Source of the DNA: Chara braunii
Lineage: Eukaryota > Streptophyta > Charophyceae > Charales > Characeae
Length of the DNA stretch: 44,754 nt
Reading direction: 5' to 3'
Assembly: GCA_003427395.1 (NCBI GenBank)
Contig: BFEA01000259.1
Location: 1,605,336 to 1,650,089 of the forward strand
Shown one piece after another: positions 10,430 through 18,976 of this stretch. Both the position numbers and the translations under genes were made by a program. Positions within the stretch are counted from its first letter, which is position 1, and each line of letters starts with the position of its first letter. The notes under the pieces are model-generated. The model was not told where the DNA came from. It worked only from the letters and a program-made list of their open reading frames with translations, and did not search any database.

Positions 10430-10507
10430 CTTCTATGGATGTACGGCATTCCGGACTGGTTGATGATCCTAAGTTTGAAATGTGATCGTGTCACTGTGGT
10501 ACTGGTG

Positions 10508-10590
10508 ATTGAATGGGATGTCATCTTTGCTGTATTTAGACTGAAAGACACCCCAAATACAGCGATATGCACCTACGTTGTATTCGGGTT
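10508..10590. mobile_element. TA-flanked MITE, subfamily A, partial copy
   Basis: Opposite-orientation core (TTAGACTGAAAGACACCCC) and one end (CTACGTTGTATTCGGG). The other end is eroded. Confidence 0.7.
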
Positions 10591-11209
10591 AGAAAAAACG
10601 ATGACCTCTGATTGGTTGTCAATCATGACAGGATGTTATGGCCGTTCGATCGACTTCTATTCAGATTCCGGAGGGGGAGGATTGAATTGGAGGAAGAGGT
10701 GGGAGACATGCGCAAAGGCAGGCAGCGCAACGATCATCTGGACCTTTTGACGGCTTGGAAGAAACAAAAAAATTATTGTCCTAAAAAATGTCTTCAGAAA
10801 ATTTTTGAGTCGGGAAAAAAAAAAAAAAAACCCCTTCAATTTTTTTTGAATTGAATCGGGAAATCGCTGAAACCTTTTCTTTGCTCGTGTTTTGGTGAAG
10901 AACAGTACGGCAACTCAGGTGGGCAGAAGGGCCTGCATATTTAAGGGTTTTTTTTTTTTTTTTTTTTTTTAATTCATATTTTTCAGAAAGTAGTTGTTGG
11001 TTATTTTCGGGATTGTGAAATGTTTTAAAAGCGTTTCGAAAACACAGATCTTTCCAAGATCGGAGAGTGAGCACGAGGAACAGGAGGAGGAGGAAGAGGA
11101 GAGAGGAGGGGGAGAGAGGAGGAGAGAGGAGGAGGAGGAAGAGGAGGAGGAGAGGAAAGAGGTGAATGAGAGAGGAGGCGACAGATTGTCGTCTTCAATT
11201 ATCGCTTTG
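10591..11209. other. Poly(A)/poly(T) runs and a (GAG)n-like tract
   Basis: Long A run at 10816-10831, T run at about 10947-10970, and purine-only GAG-rich sequence at about 11077-11165. No gene. Confidence 0.75.
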
Positions 11210-11278
11210 CATCTGGACTGAAAATTGCACCAATTACGGCTATAATGACTATGGAGAGTATTCGGGGGAAGACGGTAG
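11210..11278. mobile_element. TA-flanked MITE, subfamily A, half copy
   Basis: GCATCTGGACTGAAAATTGCAC, then TATAATGACTATG and ATTCGGGGGAAGACGG with TA: the right half of the element only. Confidence 0.6.
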
Positions 11279-11556
11279 GAGGAAGAAAGAGGCGAAGGAT
11301 GAGAATGGAGAGGGGGGGGGAGCGCAATATGAAAAAAGACAAGGATACCAACACGATGAGGAAGGAGAAGGAGACGAAAAACGATGAGGAGATGGGTATG
11401 AGGGACGTGGTTGCCATAAGGCGGATCAGGGGAGAAGGAGGCCCTTGATGAGTGCCACCAGGGGTCCAGGGAGTGCCACCACGGGTCCAGGTGCGCTTCC
11501 TGGCCGAAACGTGCGTAGGGCAATGAGAGTGAGCGGGTTTCTTTTTCTTCTGAGCC
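11279..11556. other. Purine-rich stretch without a gene
   Basis: Asymmetric A/G-rich strand with a duplicated GGTCCAGGGAGTGCCACCA-type segment near 11450-11490. Confidence 0.55.
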
Positions 11557-11668
11557 TACCCGTCTTCACCCGAATAGAACGCCCGGTCATTATAGCTGTA
11601 TTTGGGGCAACTTTCAGTCCAGATGCAGCAGCTATAATGACCGGGCGTTCTACTCGCCCGGTTGAAGA
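11557..11668. mobile_element. TA-flanked MITE, subfamily A
   Basis: TA then CCCGTCTTCACCCGAATAG, with arm AACGCCCGGTCATTATAGCTG, the centre CAACTTTCAGTCCAGAT and the facing arm CAGCTATAATGACCGGGCGTT. Right terminus degraded. Confidence 0.85.
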
Positions 11669-12520
11669 GCGTAGTGCATGCGGATGTGTATGGAAATTAC
11701 TAGTATTTTATCGAAGCGTGCAAGAAAGACAGTCTTTGGCCCTCTGTTTATCACTATTCCTCCTCCTCTTCTCCCCCTCAAAGTCATTATTATCATCGTC
11801 GTCATCATCATTCTTTCAGACTCTAAAGTATCGTCATCCTCCTCCTCCTCCTCCTCCTCCTCCTCCTCCTCCTCATCATCATCATCATCATCATTCTTCT
11901 TCCTATTGTTAGGCATCATCGTCATCGCGAGTTGACACCGTCATCGCATTTTCAATCTATTTGCAAAATTCGAAGAAATGTTTTTTCCCAAGAATTGAAA
12001 TCTTTTTTTTTTTTTTTTTTTAATTGAAATCTTCCAAAAGATATACAACTCGAACATTAGAAAGATGGCATGAGAAATTCAGAGGCGTAGGAGAACGAGA
12101 GGGAGGAGAAAGAGAAAGGTGTGAAGGGGGTGGAGGGTGTGAAGGAGGAGGAGAGGGGTGTGGAGGAGAGGAGGCGAAGACGGGGAGTGAGGAGGTAACG
12201 AAGCGGTAAACAGAGTCCTCGCGGCCTTTCTCCTCTTCTTCCTCTCTCTCTAGTCATCGTCATCATCATCATACGACTTCCACTGCCGTCCTCCTTGTCT
12301 CCCTTCTCTCCTCATCTTCTTCCTCCTCCTGCTCATCGTCGTCACGTCGTCAAGCCTCATCCTCATTTGAGAACCATCTACTCATCCTTATCGTTTGCAT
12401 CTGGACTTTTCTCCCCTTTTTCTTTTCGTCTCCCTCCTCCTCGTGTTCATCATTGCCATCACTTCACATCTCCTGGTCGTCTGCTATCTCCCTCTTCATC
12501 TCGATGTTGACGTCATTTAG
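11669..12520. repeat. (TCC)n(ATC)n microsatellite and pyrimidine-rich surroundings
   Basis: TCC units at about 11835-11872 pass into ATC units to about 11893. Poly(T) lies at about 12004-12022 and GAG-rich sequence at 12090-12190. No credible ORF. Confidence 0.85.
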
Positions 12521-12849
12521 AATGAGATAGTGCAACGACGACAGTAGTGATGACGAAAATACAGTAATGATGAAAGGGGGAGGGCATTGCGATGGGGCCT
12601 TGAATAACGAAAAAATGAGAGGAGGAGAAAAAATTTTCCAGGAGGGCGATGCTTTGTCTTCGCCTTCTCTTCTTCCTCGACCGTTGTGTCAGTGGATCTA
12701 CTGTTTCAACCGTCACCAAGGAGGCGCCCTCCTCACAATGCGTTCTCCTCCTCTCATTTTTTCGTTATTTAAGGGCATTGCAATACCCTCCCCGTTTCAT
12801 CATTACTGTATTTTCGTCATCATCACTGCCGTCGTTGTACTACCTCATT
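12521..12849. mobile_element. 329-bp element with 110-bp inverted-repeat arms
   Basis: The left arm 12521-12630 (from AATGAGATAGTGCAACGACG) is the imperfect reverse complement of 12738-12849 (ending CGTCGTTGTACTACCTCATT), with a spacer of about 105 bp. Long arms and no ORF fit a foldback-type MITE. A target duplication is not obvious. Confidence 0.85.
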
Positions 12850-12954
12850 GGTACGTCTTTCATCTCGCCGTTCCAATTATCACAAGGAGATAAGAAGAGG
12901 TGCACGAGTAAACGGAAAGGAGAGCATGCGAGTATATGGTTGGAGACGGGACTG

Positions 12955-13165
12955 CAGCTCGAGTAAACGGAAGAGTAAACGGAAGAGGTAAACGGAAGAG
13001 TACACGGAAGAGGTAAACGGAAGAGTAAACGGAAGAGGTAAACGGAAGAGTACACGGAAGAGGTAAACGGAAGAGGTAAACGGAAGAGTAAACGGAAAGG
13101 AGCATTTGAGTATGGTAGGCAACGGGACGGGAGCGCAAGTAAACGGAAAAGTAAACGGAAGAGTA
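12955..13165. repeat. Minisatellite of 12-13 bp units (GTAAACGGAAGAG)
   Basis: Around a dozen units of GTAAACGGAAGA(G), some as GTACACGG. A few unrelated bases near 13100-13135 split the array, and further units follow. Confidence 0.93.
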
Positions 13166-13495
13166 AGTGCACGTGTAGAGGAGCGGATTCGCGGTGGAGA
13201 AAGAGAGGAAGAGGAGGAGGTGGGGGAGGGGGAGGGGGAGGAGGAGAAGGAAGAGGGAATTGAACTAAGTGCTTGGTCACCTTTTGGAATCTTTAGCTGC
13301 GTACTAGGTGCGGGAACGTCACTTTTCGGCTTCTTCACTTAGTCTCCTCAGGTGTGCCTTAGGATAATACAGGGGAGGGGCTCCCCCTCACAGTGTACGA
13401 ATGGAGACCTGCCGGCCCATGAATATGGCCCTTTGTTCTCTATCTTGTTCTGCCTTGGGCACTGGGCCTTTATTAAAAAAAAAAAAAAAAAAAAA
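13166..13495. other. Purine-rich tract, unique sequence, then poly(A) into the gap
   Basis: G/A-rich to 13260, then about 200 bp of mixed sequence ending in at least 20 A residues at the gap border. Confidence 0.6.
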
Positions 13496-13731
13496 NNNNN
13501 NNNNNNNNNNNNNNNNNNNNNNNNNNNNNNNNNNNNNNNNNNNNNNNNNNNNNNNNNNNNNNNNNNNNNNNNNNNNNNNNNNNNNNNNNNNNNNNNNNNN
13601 NNNNNNNNNNNNNNNNNNNNNNNNNNNNNNNNNNNNNNNNNNNNNNNNNNNNNNNNNNNNNNNNNNNNNNNNNNNNNNNNNNNNNNNNNNNNNNNNNNNN
13701 NNNNNNNNNNNNNNNNNNNNNNNNNNNNNNN
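13496..13731. other. Assembly gap (Ns)
   Basis: Run of N flanked by poly(A) and by (CA)5 plus poly(A). The sequence on either side may not be collinear. Confidence 1.
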
Positions 13732-13755
13732 CACACACACAAAAAAAAAAAAAGG

Positions 13756-13861
13756 GTTGCGACGAGGGAGACGCTCCCCACGGATAGGTGGAGCCTCCCC
13801 TATGGTGTTTGACAAAAAAGAAAAAGAAAAAGGAAAAAAAAAAGGATTGTAACGAGGGGAC
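13756..13861 (+). mobile_element. 5'-truncated retroposon (family Y) with direct repeats
   Basis: The stretch CTCCCCACGGATAGGTGGAGC, then TGTTTGAC and an A-rich tail, matches the 3' end of the copies at 14039 and 25535. Imperfect direct repeats GGTTGCGACGAGGG (13756) and GGATTGTAACGAGGG (about 13843) flank it, as expected for target duplication after retroposition. Confidence 0.6.
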
Positions 13862-14038
13862 TGACGGGTACCACTCGAAACTTTCACGTCTGTATTGCGG
13901 CGAGGAATCTCTTTTGTATAATATTGTTCGACTGTATGTGTGTTGTAGATTAGACCATGTTAAAAAAAGTAGGATTTTCTCACTGAATGTGGCCCTAATT
14001 GTGGCCGAAAATGACATTCTTGGAAGAATACGTGTGAC
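13862..14038. other. Unassigned sequence between two retroposon copies
   Basis: No feature recognised. Confidence 0.5.
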
Positions 14039-14148
14039 AAATGATCTCTATAATTCGATATGGGACGCTGGGCCCGGTTCCCAGCACGTGCTGCTCCCCA
14101 CGAAAAGATTGGAGCACTTGTTTGAACCAAAAAAAAAAAAAAAAAGAG
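14039..14148 (+). mobile_element. Retroposon family Y, poly(A)-tailed copy
   Basis: The segment AATGATCT, GCTGGGCCCGGTTCCCAGC (a perfect small hairpin), GTGCTGCTCCCCACG and TGGAGCACTTGTTTGAAC ends in about 17 A. It matches 25535-25674 over about 100 bp. Part of the hairpin also occurs in reverse at about 16160-16180. The poly(A) end and dispersed copies suggest a SINE or a LINE 3' end. Confidence 0.65.
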
Positions 14149-14239
14149 AGCATGCCCTTGGAATGAAAAAAGTCGTGTCTTGGTGGCATCTTGTTAAAAA
14201 AAAAAAGAAAAAAAAAAAGGGTGTCTTACTGCAACGATG

Positions 14240-14513
14240 AAGCCCTCCTCCTAATACCTTTCTCGGCCTTTTGGCTAAGATCAAGTGTAGTATCTGTTCT
14301 GATCAGTTTAATGTCTGATCTGTGGTCCATCGGGCCACACGATATTAAATTAAATTTTCAGGGCTACGGAGGGGTCATAGGGGTAGGCTTGCCTACTCGA
14401 CCCTTCCAGCGTTGCCTTCGTATTGCACTGCAGCGGAGCGTGGCGCGGCCCATCCCCCTCGGGGGAACAAACAAACAAAAAAAAAAAAAAAAAAAAAAAT
14501 AAGCCCTCCTCCT
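14240..14513 (+). mobile_element. Retroposition unit: 13-bp target duplication around U2 snRNA and poly(A)
   Basis: AAGCCCTCCTCCT occurs at 14240-14252 immediately before the U2 sequence and again at 14501-14513 directly after a long A-rich tail (14466-14499). Precise flanking duplications plus a 3' A tail are the classic result of target-primed reverse transcription by a LINE machinery. Confidence 0.85.
14254..14457 (+). ncRNA. U2: U2 snRNA retrocopy (probable retropseudogene)
   Basis: The first 55 nt are the canonical U2 5' domain, starting ATACCTTTCTCGGCC. They include the branch-point recognition GTAGTA at 14287-14292 and stem-loop IIa (GATCAGTTTAAT). The next part keeps the TGGTCCATCGGGCCACACGATATTAAA stem IIb and Sm-region layout, followed by stem-loops III and IV in diverged form. 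U2 pairs with the intron branch site in the spliceosome. This copy lacks a recognisable plant snRNA promoter (upstream sequence element plus TATA-like box). It is framed by a target duplication and an A tail, so it was probably copied from an RNA and is not a working gene. Confidence 0.9.
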
Positions 14514-15024
14514 CAGGCGACGCCCCAGTTGGCTGACCTTTTTTTTTTTTTTTTTTTTGTGGAAGCAGCACGTTTGACGAACTCGTTTTGAGGTCCCTGG
14601 AGCCAACCGCTGCAGTAGTGGGGAAAAGGGGTGATGCCCGAGTAAAGGGGGGGCAATTTTGGAGGCAAAATACGTGTATGTGAGGGTACAGTACAGAATT
14701 CGATTTCCATGCGGAAGGGCGTGCAATTCTTCTAGGCAAATCTTTGGGTGATTGTACATAATTTTTTTTTTATATCAGACAGTCAGACGGATTTTTCCGG
14801 CATATGGGTACGCCGGCCGGTTTATTAACTCATCACTCGCGGAATAATGTATACTTACCCAGTTGCAGTCTTTGGGTTTAACAAAGACATTTGTACAGAA
14901 TTTCCAACCTGGAGGTTGCCTTTGGAGTGCCACTCCGCCGATTTGTTTCACCTTTTTTTTTTTTTTTTTTTGTTTCCCACATTTCAACCACCAGTACTTC
15001 CGAGGCACTTTTCTCCAGGGAGAA
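14514..15024. other. Gene-free stretch with poly(T) runs
   Basis: T runs at 14540-14558, 14763-14771 and 14953-14971; otherwise unremarkable. Confidence 0.65.
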
Positions 15025-15181
15025 GTCCCACTAGAGAAGGGTTGAGTTTCCTCAACGCCTGAATCTGGACGTGTTTGTGGAGAGGTATGCCGTTGAGGAA
15101 ACTCAACGCTATTTTCTGCACATCTCTACAAACACGTCCAGTTTCGGGCGTTGAGGAAACTCAGCCCTGCTAGTGGGGGAC
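15025..15181. mobile_element. MITE with GTCCCACTAG ends (157 bp)
   Basis: Ends GTCCCACTAGAGAAGGG and CCCTGCTAGTGGGGGAC are inverted, followed inward by GTTGAGTTTCCTCAACGCC and its complement, then GACGTGTTTGT and its complement. Same family as 31524-31676. No coding capacity. Confidence 0.9.
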
Positions 15182-15377
15182 TGCCCCCCCGTTCCCACTA
15201 ACCAATGGCTTAGCTTGCGCAAAATCCAGTCCGCGCCCGTAGTGAGCCACGGTGGCCGTAGATGGGTCACACCGTAGTGGTATCACCGTAGTGGTACCGC
15301 TGACATGTATCAAGAGATATGGCCACCACTCGCCCATGTCAAGAGAGATTTTGGGCACCACTCGCCAAGTGTGCAAG
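15182..15377. other. Short duplicated motifs, no gene
   Basis: CACCGTAGTGGTA occurs twice in tandem near 15270-15297. AAGAGAGATTTTGGGCACCACTCGCC resembles the AAGAGATATGGCCACCACTCGCC just before it. Confidence 0.6.
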
Positions 15378-15466
15378 ATGCACTCGCCATAATCTTTTTT
15401 TTTTTTTTTTTAACCGCCATAATCTTTTTTTTTTTTTTTTTTTTAAACCGCCATAATCTTTCGCTA
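15378..15466. repeat. CGCCATAATC repeated three times with poly(T) between
   Basis: CGCCATAATC plus T run plus AA(A)C is followed by the same again, then CGCCATAATCTTTCGC. Either two tandem duplications or two insertions of bare poly(A) tails (seen as T) with target duplication. Confidence 0.8.
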
Positions 15467-15618
15467 GAACATAGGAAGCTACACAGCCATCATTTTTGTC
15501 TTTAGGTGCAAAAAAACAAATGGGACCTTGCCCTGGGTCCCGTTATCTGTTGAGCCTAACAATGTTGGTGAGGGGCAAAACAAGTGGGACCTTACCTGTT
15601 GAGCCTAACGATGCAGGT

Positions 15619-15992
15619 GTACCAGTTGCTGGCAGTACAGCAGGGGAAAACCCAGGCCTAGCATGGTGGCCCTCCTTCGGGGAAAGGAGGATCGCCCAGC
15701 CAATCTTCAAAGATGCGTGTGCATGCAGCTACGTCCACTGGGAACTGGGATTCCAGTTGCTTGGCAGTACTGCAGGGGACACCCAGGCCTACCGTCTTCC
15801 GCCGAACATAACGCACCCTGAAAATGAACGTAGACAAGGTATGCTTGCGGCCCGATACAGTCAAAATGAGGGTGCGTTGTGTTCGGGGGAAGAAGGTAGC
15901 ATGGTGGCCCTCCTTTGGGAAAAGGAGGCTCGCCCAGCCGATCTTCAAAGATGCGTGTGCATGCAGCGACGTCCAGTGGGAAGTGGGATTTG
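15619..15992. repeat. Direct duplication of about 130 bp; the second copy holds a MITE
   Basis: Copy 1 (about 15619-15750) and copy 2 (about 15751-15992) share CCAGTTGCTGGCAGTAC, CCCAGGCCTA, GCATGGTGGCCCTCC, TCTTCAAAGATGCGTGTGC and more at roughly 90% identity. Copy 2 is interrupted at its GGCCTA|GCATGG point by the 105-bp MITE at 15792-15896. The 234-aa ORF across both copies is a by-product. Confidence 0.93.
15790..15898. mobile_element. TA-flanked MITE, subfamily B, with known empty site
   Basis: The element 15792-15896 runs from CCGTCTTCCGCCGAACATAA to GTTCGGGGGAAGAAGG, with TA at 15790-15791 and 15897-15898. The paralogous unoccupied site at 15655-15665 reads GGCCTAGCATG with a single TA, so the duplicated target is TA, as for Tc1/mariner-type elements. 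It has no ORF and must have been moved by a transposase in trans. Confidence 0.93.
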
Positions 15993-16361
15993 CCCAAGTG
16001 CCGTTGCCATTGGAAATCCGTCTAGGCAAAACTGGTCACACGTGCAAGGCCTGAATTTGCGTGGATGGTTTTTTTGGCGAAATGGCACCCTGGTAAATCT
16101 CGCCCCACTGGCTGCATGCATGCATGCATGCATGATCCGACGTAGAAAAATGGCTGGGGAAACGTGCTGGGAACCGGGGCCAAGTCAGTTGATTGATTGA
16201 TTGATAATCAAGCGCAGAAGATCAATACACAATTAATATGACTCAACCTGTTTTCCATCACACTTGGTAGATGAACCAACCGGGCGCCATTGGGCCCAAC
16301 GTTAGAGATTTCCCGGTACCACTCAGGCCAAGGTCCTATAGGTCGGACTGGTCCCATTGGG
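15993..16361. other. Gene-free stretch
   Basis: Small (GCAT)n at 16114-16133 and (TTGA)n at 16190-16204. A reverse partial match to retroposon family Y lies near 16160-16180. Confidence 0.6.
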
Positions 16362-16362
16362 G

Positions 16363-16458
<96 letters not shown>

Positions 16459-16459
16459 N

Positions 16460-16529
<70 letters not shown>

Positions 16530-16530
16530 C
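16362..16530. repeat. (TC)n microsatellite, about 165 bp
   Basis: More than 80 TC units with one N at 16459, so the true length may differ. Ser-Leu repeat ORFs here are artefacts. Confidence 0.98.
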
Positions 16531-17110
16531 TCTTTTCTCCACAGCAATGACTTTTCTCACCTCCCTTTGCTGAATAACTGCAGAGGCGATATGGTACAAA
16601 TCTTGTAGTAGATCTCTTCCTCACCAACGCATAGGACAATTATTGCCCCACCATGAGCCCACGACCTTCTCATGTGCATGAGTACCACTGACACCCTCAG
16701 GTGTGCATTAAACCAGACCAGTACTTTTTGACCCTTCGCCCCCGGCCGGTTCTGGAAACGCACTGCATGCCCAAAAACACGAGCTGTTGTGCGTCTTCTT
16801 TCGGCTGGTGCCGCCAGCCATTTTGCTCCAGTAGGGCTAGGCCGACCCCCCCGAAACTTGCGGCGCGTGCACTCTCCGGTGGAGAAGAATGCACTCGGTC
16901 GAAAATTTTTCGTTAACAGATGACTAATCTTCCCAGAGTATGCAAGTGTAGATAGTATAGATTCTAACAGAAGAGAGGAAATGCTTTTGGAAATCCCACT
17001 CAGACCCATGCAGCTCACGCCGGCGCAAGGGAGGGCACATTTTCAACTTTCAACTCTACCATGGCCGACGTGGTAGTTGAAAATGCAGGGGTTTTCTCAT
17101 TGTAAAATGC
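16531..17110. other. Gene-free stretch
   Basis: Contains a small hairpin CGGCTGGTGCCGCCAGCC near 16802-16820 that resembles one at about 43639-43660. No ORF is convincing. Confidence 0.5.
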
Positions 17111-17223
17111 CACGGTCTTCCCCCCGAACATAACACACCCTGAAAATGAAAGTATACAAGTTATATTTCCGGTCTGGTACAGCCAAGATGAGGGTGCGTT
17201 GTTGTGTTCGGGGGAAGACGGTA
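17111..17223. mobile_element. TA-flanked MITE, subfamily B
   Basis: The left end ACGGTCTTCCCCCCGAACATAAC and right end GTGTTCGGGGGAAGACGG are inverted. TA is present on the right (17222-17223) and CA on the left, one substitution from TA. Confidence 0.87.
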
Positions 17224-17662
17224 GTGGTCGTTCCGAGCTAGGTTGAGGCATTCTCTTAAACCAACAGCGCATCCGATGCTCTTTTTCCAGATGTCGATTT
17301 CTGCTGCGCGCCAAGACAGGAATACATCCACAAACGGCGTCAAAGTCAGCAGCATGTGGAAAACATATATGCCCAAAGTCTGTAGATGAAACAACGTGGC
17401 AGCGCATAGATGAAACAACACGGCAAGTTGTATGAAAGTTTGTAGATGAAACAACGTGGCAAGAGATGGAGGGCCAAGGGGGAGGTACATCACATGGAAT
17501 CGATTTGGCAGGTGCATTACGAAGCACGATAGTTCGTGCATGGAAGTCTACCGCATGCCCCCCTCACTCTGAAGCCAAGTCATTTTCAAGATTTTAGTGA
17601 ATGGTGTGTTCGAAATGTTGAAGTTGATGGTTTCCCGAATGTGAGGCTCACAGTAAACGGGC
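17224..17662. other. Short repeats, no firm gene
   Basis: GTAGATGAAACAACGTGGCA recurs with small changes at about 17382, 17407 and 17442, a decayed local duplication. A 112-aa frame opens at 17536 without recognisable motifs. Confidence 0.5.
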
Positions 17663-18010
17663 ATGGACTCCAGGCATTGGTCAGTGGTGTTGCACAGTGC
17701 CATCATCTTCCAAGGCAACCTACAGGGGCATGTCTTTCTAAACATTTTAGGCCGCGAGCCAGCGTTGGTGATGAACGACTGCCGGATGAACTTCCACGTC
17801 GCTCCACAATCAAGCGAAGTGCTGCAGGCCGCTTGCTCAAACATGAATGCGAATGTACAACAGCAGTGCCTTAACGTCTTGTGTGCGAAACTCCCTCCCA
17901 ACCTTCGAAACCATAACCCCGACCCTTTGACAATGCTGCTGCCACTGGAGCACCTACGTCCTCACGATGTAACTTTGGCAGACAACCCACCCCTGGGGGA
18001 AAGGGGGTAA
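17663..18010 (+). CDS. Possible exon or small ORF of unknown function
   Basis: A 115-codon frame from ATG (MDSRHWSVVLHSAIIFQGNLQ) to TAA at 18008. Composition is balanced, with no low-complexity sequence (FLNILGREPALVMNDCRMNFHV), which sets it apart from surrounding frames. Stops lie upstream in frame, at least one overlapping frame (17536) is also open for 112 codons, and I recognise no family. It could be a real exon of a lineage-specific gene, a decayed transposon piece, or chance. Confidence 0.25.
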   Translation: MDSRHWSVVLHSAIIFQGNLQGHVFLNILGREPALVMNDCRMNFHVAPQSSEVLQAACSNMNANVQQQCLNVLCAKLPPNLRNHNPDPLTMLLPLEHLRPHDVTLADNPPLGERG

Positions 18011-18243
18011 CCAATCGAACTTCCCTGACTGCAGAGCTCTAAAGCCTCCAGCTTGGACCATGAAGGCACATCCTCTGAGGTAGACGGCGCAATTACGGGA
18101 TGCGTCATGGATTAGAAGTTATGCATGCGAAGTTTTCCAGGGGTTTCAGGGGGGGGGTTGGGAGTGGTGGTGGAGGATGGCAGGCAGGGGGTGAGAAACG
18201 TTGGCGAGAAGAAGAAGAAAAAGACGAAGAAGACGAAGAAGAA

Positions 18244-18277
<34 letters not shown>

Positions 18278-18804
18278 AAACTAACCCGCTTACCTTGGTG
18301 CTGGTGGGGGACTGTGATGGCTGCCGTTGGCGGGCGACAGTGGGGTCACGCGCGATGGCGGGCGTTGGCGGGATTCGTCGGAGTTGCCGTCGACGAATGG
18401 TGACAGGTGGAGGGAGGCGTCGTGCAAGGGAGAGAACGGGGAGACTTGGGGGGGAGAGTGTTCGTGTGGGGGAGGGAACGGGGCCGGCAGTTCCCACCTC
18501 ACTGTCGATCTTTGAGATTGACGGCCCAGATTGGTCCCGATTTGAAATCACGCCTACCGGACCCAGTTTTCCCCGGCCTGGACGGCCCCCCACACCGAAA
18601 ACCGTCGACCCCCCCCCCTCTTCTCCAACGCGCTGGGGTCGCCTGGTGGCCAACCGGGAGGGACAACCGGCCAGGCGACCCTGCCCCCCGCACCGGGCGA
18701 CGAGCAGGTCACCGGGCGGCCCGGGGACCAGCCTAGTTTTTTTTAGCTTTTTTTCGTTGTTTGCTTTTCTCCTTGACTATCGTTCTGTAGGAGTGCCTTC
18801 AGAA
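18011..18804. other. G+C-rich stretch with short (CT)n tract
   Basis: GAA-rich at 18207-18243, (CT)n at 18244-18277, then G/C-rich skewed sequence with C runs. The long Pro/Arg-rich frame across it has no recognisable domain and looks compositional. Confidence 0.5.
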
Positions 18805-18976
18805 CCTAGGCTACCGACCGGGACGCCCGGGTCACCTTGTTTTCCTGGGAGGTGCAGCCGTGCAAGGACCAGGGAAGGCCCGGGTAAAAATAAATCCTAG
18901 GCTACCAGCCGGGCTGCCTGGGTCACCTTGTTAGCCTGGGTGGCCCGGCCGTGCAAGGACCAAGTAAGGTCCGGCC
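18805..18976. repeat. Tandem 91-bp duplication ending in poly(A)
   Basis: CCTAGGCTACC starts both copies (18805, 18896), followed by GGGTCACCTTGTT, CCTGGG and GTGCAAGGACCA at matching spacing. An A-rich tract with several Ns follows the second copy. Confidence 0.88.

Noticed and set aside
13348-14017. ORFs of 100-209 codons across the N run
   Set aside because: They are open only because Ns are read as unknown residues. No evidence for coding.
14254-14457. Functional U2 gene
   Set aside because: Target duplication, A tail, diverged 3' half and lack of an snRNA promoter favour a retrocopy.
14851-14859. ATACTTACC, the U1 snRNA 5' end, near poly(T)
   Set aside because: Nothing downstream matches U1 stem-loops; a nine-base match is expected by chance.
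15496-16200. 234-codon ORF
   Set aside because: It runs through both copies of a direct duplication and an inserted MITE; no domain and no splice logic.
18100-18900. 266-codon ORF
   Set aside because: Composition-driven (Gly, Arg, Pro) through a (CT)n tract and G+C-rich sequence, ending in a tandem duplication; opposing frame equally open.
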